From contig JAYQPQ010000008.1 of NCBI GenBank assembly GCA_038145405.1, positions 1 through 38,104 on the forward strand: a DNA stretch of 38,104 nt, written 5' to 3'. The translations under genes were made by a program, and so were the position numbers. Below, one piece after another: positions 16,453-24,200 of the stretch. The DNA is from JAYQPQ01 sp038145405. GTDB taxonomy: Bacteria; Pseudomonadota; Gammaproteobacteria; Pseudomonadales; GM7GCV1. Below the pieces are notes generated by a model. It did not search any database. It was not told where the DNA came from and saw only the letters and a list, made by a program, of their open reading frames with translations. Each line of letters starts with the position of its first letter. Position 1 is the stretch's first letter.

Positions 16453-17802
16453 TTGAAAGTCAGTGTGTTTGGCATCGGCTACGTGGGTTTGGTTCAAGCA
16501 GCCGCACTGGCCGATGTGGGCCACAAGGTGGTGTGCGTGGATGTGGATGCCAACAAGGTGGCCCGCCTGCAGCAGGGCGAAATTCCAATCTACGAGCCGG
16601 GCCTGGAAGAGCTGGTCAAATCGGGCGTCGCCGAAGGCCGCCTGAGCTTCACTACCGACGCCAAGGCGGGCGTGGAACATGCCCGGCTGCAGTTCATCGC
16701 CGTAGGCACCCCCCCCGACGAAGACGGCTCAGCCGATCTCAAGTATGTGCTGGCCGTGGCCGAGACCATCGCCACCCATATGGCGGATAACCGCGTTATC
16801 GTGACCAAGTCCACCGTGCCGGTGGGTACCGCCGACAAGGTGCGCGCCCGCGCCCAGGCAGTGCTGGCGCAGCGCGGGTCCAGTCTGCGTGTCGACGTCG
16901 TCTCCAACCCCGAATTTCTCAAGGAGGGTGCAGCGGTCAACGACTGCATGAAGCCCGACCGCATCATCATCGGCACCGACAACGAGGAAGCCGAGCAGCT
17001 GCTGCGCACGCTCTACGCGCCCTTTAATCGCTCCAACGACCGCATAATTCACATGGATATCCGCTCGGCGGAGCTGACCAAGTACGCTGCCAACTGCATG
17101 CTGGCGACCAAGATCAGCTTTATGAACGAGATGGCCAATATCGCCGAGGCGCTGGGCGCCGACATCGAGCAGGTGCGTCACGGCATTGGCTCCGATAGCC
17201 GCATTGGCTATTCCTTTATTTATCCCGGTTGCGGCTATGGCGGCTCCTGTTTCCCCAAGGACGTGCAGGCGCTGATTCGCACCGCTGATCAGGTCGCATT
17301 CGATGCGGAACTGCTGAAGTCGGTGGAAGCAGTGAACTACCGCCAGAAACAGGTCTTGTTCAAGCGTATCAACGAACACTTCAAGGGCCAGCTCGAAGGC
17401 AAGACCTTCGCGCTGTGGGGCCTATCCTTCAAGCCCAACACCGACGACATGCGCGAAGCCTCCAGCCGCGTGCTGATGGAAGCCCTGTGGCAGGCCGGCG
17501 CCAAAGTGCAGGCTTTCGACCCGGAAGCCATAGGCGAGACGCGGCGCATCTATGGTGAACGCGATGACCTTAGGCTCTGCGAACATCGCGAAGACGCGCT
17601 GCAGGGTGCCGACGCGCTGGTGATCTGTACCGAATGGAAGGTATTTCGCGCGCCCGACTTCGATCTGTTGAAGGCCAGCCTGAGTGCCCCGTTGATTTTC
17701 GACGGTCGCAACATGTACGACCCGGTTGAACTCAGGGCGCTGGGCTTCCACTACTACGGCATCGGTCGCGGCGACAGCGTCAGCGGAGCGCGCGACAGCT
17801 GA
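16453..17802 (+). CDS. ugd: UDP-glucose 6-dehydrogenase
   Basis: Oxidises UDP-glucose to UDP-glucuronate with two NAD+, feeding capsule, exopolysaccharide or LPS decoration. About 449 residues: an N-terminal Rossmann motif GIGYVG (7-12), STVPVGT, the central FKEGxA-type segment, and catalytic Cys266 in GCGYGGSCFPKD. The TTG at 16453 is chosen because AGGGAG lies 6 nt upstream and the Rossmann strand starts at once; a GTG at 16432 would add seven residues. It overlaps the epimerase gene by one base, so both work in one pathway. This pair sits inside otherwise conserved rpoN-mgtE synteny and looks like an insertion. Confidence 0.95.
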   Translation: MKVSVFGIGYVGLVQAAALADVGHKVVCVDVDANKVARLQQGEIPIYEPGLEELVKSGVAEGRLSFTTDAKAGVEHARLQFIAVGTPPDEDGSADLKYVLAVAETIATHMADNRVIVTKSTVPVGTADKVRARAQAVLAQRGSSLRVDVVSNPEFLKEGAAVNDCMKPDRIIIGTDNEEAEQLLRTLYAPFNRSNDRIIHMDIRSAELTKYAANCMLATKISFMNEMANIAEALGADIEQVRHGIGSDSRIGYSFIYPGCGYGGSCFPKDVQALIRTADQVAFDAELLKSVEAVNYRQKQVLFKRINEHFKGQLEGKTFALWGLSFKPNTDDMREASSRVLMEALWQAGAKVQAFDPEAIGETRRIYGERDDLRLCEHREDALQGADALVICTEWKVFRAPDFDLLKASLSAPLIFDGRNMYDPVELRALGFHYYGIGRGDSVSGARDS

Positions 17803-18803
17803 TGGCCATCCTGGTCACCGGCGCTGCCGGTTTTATCGGCTTCCATCTCAGCCAGCGCCTGTTGGCGCAGGGCCAGGAAGTGGTTGGGCTGGACAACCTC
17901 AACAGCTATTACGACCCGCGTCTTAAGCAAGCGCGTCTGGCACAACTCACCCCGCAGGCCAATTTCCATTTTGTCCAGGCGGCGCTGGAAGACGAGGCAG
18001 CGCTACAGGCTTGCTTTCGCCAGCACAGCTTCTCCCACGTGGTGCATCTGGGCGCCCAGGCGGGCGTGCGCTATTCGCTGGAGAATCCGCGTGCCTACAT
18101 CGACTCCAATATCAGCGGCACCCTGAATATTCTGGAATGCTGCCGCCACAGCGACGCACTGCAGCACCTGATTTATGCATCCTCCAGCTCGGTGTACGGC
18201 ATGAACACCAAGCAGCCCTTTGCCACAGACGACCCGGTGGATCATCCGGTTTCGCTCTACGCCGCCACCAAGAAATCCAATGAACTGATGGCGCACACCT
18301 ATGCGCATCTCTACGGCATTCCTGCTACCGGGTTGCGCTTTTTTACCGTGTACGGCCCCTGGGGCCGGCCCGACATGGCTTACTGGCTCTTTACCCAGGC
18401 CATTCTCGAGGGCAAGCCCATCAAGGTGTTCAACCAGGGCCAACTGAAACGGGATTTCACCTATATCGACGACATCGTCGAGGGCATAGTGCGCCTGCTC
18501 GATCATCTGCCCGAGCCGGCACTGGGCGAAGAGGCGCAGCGCGCCTCGCGCAGCTGGGCACCCCACCGCATCTACAATATCGGCAACAACCAGCCGGTGG
18601 CCCTGCTCGACTTTATTCAGACGCTGGAACAGGCGCTCGGCAAAAAGGCCATTCAGGAGATGTACCCCATGCAACCGGGCGATGTGCTGGCCACCTGGGC
18701 CGATATCGACGACCTACAGGCCGCCATCGGCTACCGCCCCGCTACCCCGCTGGCCGTCGGTTTAGGCAGTTTTGTGGACTGGTATCGCCGCTTCTACGGC
18801 TAA
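17802..18803 (+). CDS. UDP-glucuronate 4-epimerase-like protein
   Basis: Extended short-chain dehydrogenase/reductase of 333 residues that probably turns UDP-glucuronate into UDP-galacturonate. NAD-binding GAAGFIG lies at 7-13; DNLNSYYDPRLK (31-42) is typical of UDP-glucuronate epimerases rather than GalE; the catalytic set is Ser129/130 in ASSSSVYG, Tyr153 and Lys157 in SLYAATKK. RFFTVYGPWGRPDMA and RDFTYIDDIVEG are also class features. Its ATG overlaps the ugd stop by one base, so its substrate is made by the preceding gene. dTDP-glucose dehydratase is less likely. The exact product is inferred from motif and context. Confidence 0.88.
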   Translation: MAILVTGAAGFIGFHLSQRLLAQGQEVVGLDNLNSYYDPRLKQARLAQLTPQANFHFVQAALEDEAALQACFRQHSFSHVVHLGAQAGVRYSLENPRAYIDSNISGTLNILECCRHSDALQHLIYASSSSVYGMNTKQPFATDDPVDHPVSLYAATKKSNELMAHTYAHLYGIPATGLRFFTVYGPWGRPDMAYWLFTQAILEGKPIKVFNQGQLKRDFTYIDDIVEGIVRLLDHLPEPALGEEAQRASRSWAPHRIYNIGNNQPVALLDFIQTLEQALGKKAIQEMYPMQPGDVLATWADIDDLQAAIGYRPATPLAVGLGSFVDWYRRFYG

Positions 18804-18864
18804 TTCGCCACAATATATTCCCTTATTTACAACCTGTTAGCCATCTGACTCTCGGCTTTCAATG

Positions 18865-18889
18865 CTTTTTTGTGCAATACACAAAAAAG
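18865..18889 (+). promoter_or_regulatory. Dyad operator candidate 1 upstream of the phasin -35
   Basis: A perfect 10-bp inverted repeat, CTTTTTTGTG and CACAAAAAAG around CAATA, ends 4 nt before the phasin -35 box. Its core TTGTGCAATACACAA (18870-18884) matches a second site at 18927-18941 at 13 of 15 positions. Position and symmetry suit a dimeric repressor. It is too far upstream of the gene to be a leader hairpin, and no gene ends close enough for it to be a clear terminator, although the ugd-epimerase operon does lack another one. Confidence 0.55.
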
Positions 18890-18892
18890 TTG

Positions 18893-18920
18893 TTGACAGT
18901 CCCTGCAATTTGCATAGGAT
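18893..18920 (+). promoter_or_regulatory. Sigma-70 promoter of the phasin gene
   Basis: A perfect TTGACA (18893-18898) is followed after 16 nt by TAGGAT (18915-18920). The spacer carries the dyad TGCAA-T-TTGCA (18904-18914). Transcription would start near 18927, at the left edge of a third dyad, leaving a leader of about 30 nt. Dyads upstream of, inside and just downstream of the promoter point to tight repression. Confidence 0.7.
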
Positions 18921-18926
18921 AGCTTC

Positions 18927-18941
18927 TAGTGCAATGCACAA
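18927..18941 (+). promoter_or_regulatory. Dyad operator candidate 2 at the phasin start site
   Basis: TAGTGCAATGCACAA contains the perfect dyad GTGCA-A-TGCAC and is a 13/15 copy of the site at 18870-18884; the centres are 57 bp apart. It overlaps the predicted transcription start. Together with the spacer dyad at 18904-18914 this resembles the PhaR-repressed phasin promoter of Cupriavidus (Ralstonia), where the repressor binds upstream of -35 and around the start. The PhaR identity is inference; no phaR gene is in the window. Confidence 0.5.
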
Positions 18942-18956
18942 TTTATGGAGTCCGAT

Positions 18957-19391
18957 ATGAAAACCGACATGATGATTTCCTTCAGCGACTACGGCAAAAC
19001 TGCTCTGGCCGCTGCCAAAGAGCTGGTTGAAATCAACAGCAAACTGATGGGCAAAGTGCTGGACGCCCAGATTTCCCTCGCGAACCTCTATGTAGAAAGC
19101 GGCGAGAAGCAGCTGGAAACTGTGCAGGCAGTGACGGACCCCAAGGAATACATGAGTGCGCAAGCCGCGCTGCTGGAAGATTACGCTGCCAAACTGGCCG
19201 ACGCCGCCCAAGCCAACGTGAAACTGGCACAGGAAGCGAGCGAAGAATTGAAAGGCTGGTTTGAGAAGGGCATGAAGACGGCAGACAAGGCCGTGAAGAA
19301 AGCCGCCGCCAGCGCCGCTCCGGTTGCCCCGAAGAAGCCTGCCGCGAAAAAAGCCCCGGCCAAAAAGCCGGCTGGCAAGGCAGCCGCCTGA
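18957..19391 (+). CDS. Phasin-family protein with basic Ala/Lys/Pro tail
   Basis: Phasins coat polyhydroxyalkanoate granules. The 144-residue product is nearly all amphipathic helix up to about residue 108, with heptad-like patterns and phrases such as ALAAAKELVEINSKLMGKVLDAQ and AKLADAAQANVKLAQEASEELKGWFEKGMK typical of the family. The last 35 residues are Ala, Lys and Pro (APKKPAAKKAPAKKPAGK), like the nucleoid-binding tails of PhaF/PhaM. The ATG at 18957 has GGAG 7 nt upstream; an ATG at 18945 lies before that site and is less likely. It is monocistronic, with its own promoter, operator-like dyads and terminator. Confidence 0.88.
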   Translation: MKTDMMISFSDYGKTALAAAKELVEINSKLMGKVLDAQISLANLYVESGEKQLETVQAVTDPKEYMSAQAALLEDYAAKLADAAQANVKLAQEASEELKGWFEKGMKTADKAVKKAAASAAPVAPKKPAAKKAPAKKPAGKAAA

Positions 19392-19446
19392 GGCGAACGA
19401 ACCCCCTCTAGAGTAGATATCAATCCTCTTGAATCTCACTCTATTT

Positions 19447-19474
19447 AGCCCGCGAAATTCGCGGGCTTTTTTTT
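19447..19474 (+). terminator. Rho-independent terminator of the phasin gene
   Basis: AGCCCGCGAA (19447-19456) pairs with TTCGCGGGCT (19458-19467), effectively a 7-bp GC-rich stem with a short loop, followed by eight T. It lies 56 nt past the phasin stop and closes the unit. The rest of 19475-19582 is the mgtE upstream region, in which I find no convincing promoter hexamers. Confidence 0.92.
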
Positions 19475-19582
19475 GCCGGAACCACCTCGGCATCAGGCTT
19501 TTCTGCGAAAGCTAACCTATCTATATCTCCATACGGCCATTAAACTTATGCGCTAAAGTTAAACCCCAATTTAGCTCGAGTT

Positions 19583-20920
19583 ATGCCGCATCTCTCCGCC
19601 ATTGCAGGTCTTCAGGAGGCGCTTGAAAGCGGCACCCTGGCGCGTGTGCGGCATATGTTGAACGGCCTGTCGGCGTCGGAGATCGCCCAGGTTCTAGAGG
19701 CCTCGCCACCGCACGATCGCGATGTGCTCTGGGAGTTGCTCGACGAGGGCGTCGAAAGCGAGGTGCTGCAGCGTCTCGACGAGGATGTGCGTAATTACAT
19801 CCTGGCCAAGATGGACACCTCCGAGGTTGCCGCTCTGGCTGAGGAATGGGATGCGGACGACATCGCCGACATCCTGCAGCAGCTGCCGGATCGGGTCACG
19901 CAGGAAGTGCTCGAACTGCTCAGTCTGCAGGATCGCCACCGCGTCGAATCCGTTCTCACCTACCCCGAGGACACCGCCGGTGGTCTGATGAACACCGACA
20001 CCATTACGGTGCGGCCGGATCTCACCATCGACGTGGTGCTGCGCTATCTGCGCCGCCACGAGGAAATGCCGGAGATGACTGACTGCCTGTTCGTGGTTAA
20101 TCGCGATGATCTTTTGATCGGCCGTCTCTCGGTCAGCAAAATCCTTACCGCCAATCCCAACACGCCGGTCTATCAGTTGCTGGACAGCGATACCCACGCC
20201 ATCACGGCGGACATGTCGGATACCGAAGTGGCCAAACTGTTCGAGCGCAACGACTGGATCTCGGCACCAGTGGTAGATGAGAACCGTCATCTGCTCGGTC
20301 GTATTACCATCGACGACGTGGTGGACGTGATTCGCGAAGACGCCGACCACTCGCTGCTGGGCATGGCCGGTCTGGGCGCGGACGAGGAGACCTTTGCTTC
20401 GCTGTCGCGATCGGCGCCGCGCCGCATGATCTGGCTCGGCATTAACCTACTGACCGCGCTGGCCGCTTCGGCGGTGATCGATCAGTTTCAGGCGACCCTG
20501 GACAAGGTTATTGCGCTGGCCGTGCTGATGCCCATCGTCGCCAGCATGGGCGGCGTGGCTGGCACCCAGACGCTGACCGTGGTCATTCGCGGCATGGCAC
20601 TGGGCCATATCCAGCGCAACAATATGAACTGGTTGCTGAATCGCGAGTTTCTGATGGGCGCGATGAATGGCCTGTTTTGGGCGCTGGTGGTCGGCGTGGT
20701 TGCTGGCATCTGGTTCAGCGACCCGCTGCTGGCAGTAATTATTGCCGCGGCCATGACCATCAACCTGATTGCTGCGGCCGTGTCGGGCGTGCTGTTGCCG
20801 GTTGCCCTGCGCCGCGTCAATATCGATCCGGCGCTGGCCGGCAGTGTGGCGCTGACTACGGTCACCGACATCGTCGGTTTTCTCAGCTTCCTCGGACTGG
20901 CGACCTTTTTCTATGGATGA
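19583..20920 (+). CDS. mgtE: Magnesium transporter MgtE
   Basis: Mg2+-gated magnesium channel. The 445 residues follow the family plan: a helical superfold N domain (about 1-125, with LAEEWDADDIADILQQLP), paired CBS domains (about 130-255), a connecting plug helix, and five membrane helices (about 280-445) with MPIVASMGGVAGTQT and the conserved Asp in TTVTDIVGFL that binds pore Mg2+. The ATG at 19583 has only a weak GAG upstream. The 3' end overlaps darP by 8 nt. mgtE next to darP and downstream of the rpoN block is common in Pseudomonas relatives. Confidence 0.96.
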   Translation: MPHLSAIAGLQEALESGTLARVRHMLNGLSASEIAQVLEASPPHDRDVLWELLDEGVESEVLQRLDEDVRNYILAKMDTSEVAALAEEWDADDIADILQQLPDRVTQEVLELLSLQDRHRVESVLTYPEDTAGGLMNTDTITVRPDLTIDVVLRYLRRHEEMPEMTDCLFVVNRDDLLIGRLSVSKILTANPNTPVYQLLDSDTHAITADMSDTEVAKLFERNDWISAPVVDENRHLLGRITIDDVVDVIREDADHSLLGMAGLGADEETFASLSRSAPRRMIWLGINLLTALAASAVIDQFQATLDKVIALAVLMPIVASMGGVAGTQTLTVVIRGMALGHIQRNNMNWLLNREFLMGAMNGLFWALVVGVVAGIWFSDPLLAVIIAAAMTINLIAAAVSGVLLPVALRRVNIDPALAGSVALTTVTDIVGFLSFLGLATFFYG

Positions 20921-21189
20921 AGAAAATTTTTACGAACGGCCCTCCAAGTCGGCGGCCAAGCGCGCTCACCAGGCGCGACAGGCGCTGGTGGAGCAGCTGT
21001 GTAAAGTTAAGGANNNNNNNNNNGCGCCAGCTGGATCTACCCGAACTGTTTCGCGATGAGCTGCAGCTCGCGCGCAGCATGAAAGGCAGCAGTGCACGCA
21101 ACCGCCAGATCCGCTTTCTCACCACCCTCTTCAACGATCTCGATGAGACCCAACAGCTGGCTGTGGAACAAATATTGAATCGGCCTTAG
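20913..21189 (+). CDS. darP: DarP/YjgA (DUF615), half-length and gapped
   Basis: Ribosome-associated protein DarP helps late 50S maturation in E. coli, where it has about 180 residues. Here only about 90 are encoded. The start MDEENFYERPSKSAAKRA matches the family SKS-KR block, and after the gap the LDLPELFRDELQLARSM and RNRQIRFL segments follow in the right order. The gene then stops after QILNRP, so the C-terminal half is missing. Ten N (21014-21023) interrupt it: the frame before the gap and the frame after it differ by one, so the true gap length must be a multiple of three. The ATG at 20913 overlaps the mgtE stop region by 8 nt. Confidence 0.7.
21014..21023. other. Assembly gap of 10 N
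   Basis: Ten undetermined bases inside darP. The number appears to be a placeholder: joining the two coding halves in frame needs a gap length divisible by three, and alignment by eye to E. coli and Pseudomonas DarP suggests only about 3 residues are missing. Its presence shows the sequence is a scaffold, so nearby unusual junctions deserve caution. Confidence 0.95.
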
Positions 21190-21208
21190 GGACTTATTCA
21201 GAGGTTCC

Positions 21209-24200
21209 TTAGTTGTCCCTGATGGTAGATTCGAACACCCGCCCCGTGCGTACATCCGGGTCGTCGATAGCTCCGCTAATGCGGTAGCTGACGCTGGTCA
21301 GGCTATCCACTTCTTCCTGAAACAGCTTGCCGATCAACCACACCCCGGCAGCAGCCGGTAGCCCGGCAACCAGTCCGGTCACCCAGGTCATGTTCTCGCG
21401 CAGGGGCAAGGTGGCCACCAGCTGGGCATCCACGCGGTCCTGATTGAGGTCGACCTGGCCATCAAAGCGCATGCGTCCTGAAGTCAGACGGGCGTCTACC
21501 GGCGTCAAGGTGCTCAGCACGCCCTCGTCCAGCACAAAGTCGCCGCGCACCGAATCGTAGCGCGTGCCGCGGGCGGTAAGGTCGGAAAAGTCAAACTGCA
21601 ACCGGCGCGCCCAGGAGTTGATATTGAACAGGCCGATCACCCGCATCAGCGCCGTGCCCACACCTTCCTGGGTGGCAAATTCGCCATTCTGCAGGCGCAC
21701 GCCGAGAATGCCGGACATCGGCTGGGCGACGGCCTGGGTGGGCGAGCCGGGCCAGGCAAAGGAACTGTAGAAGCTGCCGGATTGGCTGGTGATAAGCGCT
21801 GGCTGATTGATCAGGGCAAACACCTCGACCAAATTGGCGAATTCCAGCGACAAATCCAGCTGGGTCAGCTGCTGGTCGCCCTCCTGCGTCCACAGCAGCC
21901 GGCTGGCCTGCTCGGCGCCAATCACCCGAATATTACCGATGCTGGCATTGAGATCGCGAATTTGCACGCCGGTATCGACCGGCAGCATTTCAAAGGTCCA
22001 GTTGCCCAGACGGCGCTCGCCGGAGCGCAGGTCGTCGATACCTACGCGTAGATGGGGCAACGTCCGTGGATCGGCCTGCTGAGCGGGGGGTTCGCCGGCC
22101 CGCCAGACTGCCAGATCCAGATGACTCAACTGCAACGTCGGCACCGGGCCGGGGCCAAGTTGATAGATGCCCTGCCCCCAGGTGGCTGCAAAATCGACCT
22201 GCCAGTCGCTGCTCTCGCCCTGTGACAGTACCGCATGTACCGCTCCCAGATCGCGGCCGCCGAGATGGGTCTGCTTGGTGGATATTTCGATGCGAGGATC
22301 CAGATTCAGGGCGACACCTCCGCCATCGTTGCCGCTGAGCAGGTGCGTCCACTCTTCAACCTGCAGGTCAGCCAGGCTGGCCAGCCCGCTCAAGCGACCA
22401 GCGACCAGCGCTGGCGCATCGGCACCCAGTCCCAGGCTGACCGCCTCCAAGGGCCCATTCAGCTGCCGCCGGATGCTGGCCTGCAGCAAGTCGCCCAAGC
22501 GAAATTCCAGGTTATTGCGCTGACCAAAGGTCTGGCTGCGCAGCGTCAAGGGCAGAGGTTGTTCGGCCGTCTTGTTCAGTGGAGCAGGCAGGTCGCTGCT
22601 CACGCCCTCCAGGCTGGATTGAAATTCATAGTTGGTGCCTTGACTGTTGGCTCCGCCCAATCGAATGGTGCCCGACAGAGGCGCCCTGCCCTGGGTGTGC
22701 GCGAGCCAATCGGTCTGCAACCACGCGCCGAGCTCCAGCATCGGAACCTGGGTGTCGATCTGCACTTCCACCTGCGCATCGCTGCGAATACTCAGCATCA
22801 GCGGCTCCGACCAGAGTTGGGCGCTGATTGCATCGGCCCGGAGTCCCCGATCGTCGTAGTGCAGCAGGCCTTGGATGTCGGTAAGTTGCAAGCGCTGATT
22901 GGCCAGGTACAGCTCATTGCCCTGCAGTTCCGCTTCGACCTCGGCTTGCAGCGCCTCGCGCGGAAAACTGGCCTGCAGGGGAAAAGACAATTGTGCGTGT
23001 CCGCCCAATTCGCCAGACAGATCGAAGCCATCCAGCCCGGCGCCGATGCGATTGCGCACCGGCGTTTGTCTGAGCAGGTTCAATATCTGGTTGCCCGGCC
23101 CGACAAAGGCGGTGTCGATGGCGATGCGCGAGGTACGCGTGTCGATGTCAATGCGCGCGCCGCTGACATCGATGGCATCGAGTCGAGCGCGGTTGGCAGT
23201 TACCCGAATGTTGGCGTTGTCGATTCCCAGATCCGCGTCGACGCCGGTCAGGCCCGGCCAGCCACGGGCAAAACGCAGGTCGGAGTCGGTCATGGCCAGG
23301 CGTAATTGCAGATTGCGTTCCAGCTCTGTGCCCTGAATTTTGCCGCGATAGAGGAAAGCCGCTTCGGGCACCCGCCCGTCGCCGAGGTAAGCATCGAGCC
23401 AATCGCGCACTACCTGGGGAACCCGGCTGGGGACAAGGCTGCGCCAATGCTCTGCAGATGAGTTCGCCAGACCGATTTCCAGGGTCAGGTCGGTGGGAAA
23501 GGCGCCGCGGCGCGAGGGTGCTTCGACGCGAAAGGCTCCGAAAATTTCACCCTGAGTTCCGCCGATTGCCAGATCATCGGCGAAGACCTGCACTGCACCG
23601 CGCGCGCGATCAAAGGACCAGGCCACCTTGCCACGCATCCAGTCGTGCTGCAGAGGCTGATCGTAGATCGCTTCGTAGTGTGGAGCTACCTGCTCGGCCT
23701 CGACCTGCACAAAGCCCGCAAATGCCTTTGTCTCAAAATAACCGGATAGATTGGTTACAGCGGGTGCCCGCACAAAGGCATCCAGATCTACATTCTGCAA
23801 ATTGCCGCGCAGCAGAAAGCTGTTGAAGGGGTCGGTGATGTCCAGCGCCAACTGCAGATGACGCAGCGTGCCGCGCGGATTGAGCATGGCCAGGACCTCG
23901 GCCAGACGCCCCTGAAGCAGATCGTATTGGCGCAGCTGGGCGTAGAGCTCGCCGATCTCGAGGCGGTCAGTGGCCAGGCGCAACTGCCGTGGATCCTGCT
24001 CCACTCCGCGTCGCAGGCTGAAATCAAAAACGGGCACACTCTGCTGATTCAGTGTCAGCACCGGATCGACCAGATCGATGCGGCTCTCATCGCCATAGGC
24101 CAGGGTGCCGGCCAGGCTGGACTCCCAGCTGATCTGCAGGGGAGTGTCGGTGCCGGTGGGCAAGTCCAGATTAGCAAGTGCGAGGCGGCCGGAAAAATCG

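Noticed and set aside
20677..21189. One open frame running through the mgtE end and the N-run
   Set aside because: Its first part is an out-of-frame reading of mgtE; only the part after the gap is real and belongs to darP.
22235..23305. 356-codon open frame antisense to yhdP
   Set aside because: Lies wholly within yhdP on the other strand and shows no recognisable motifs; codon-mirror artefact.
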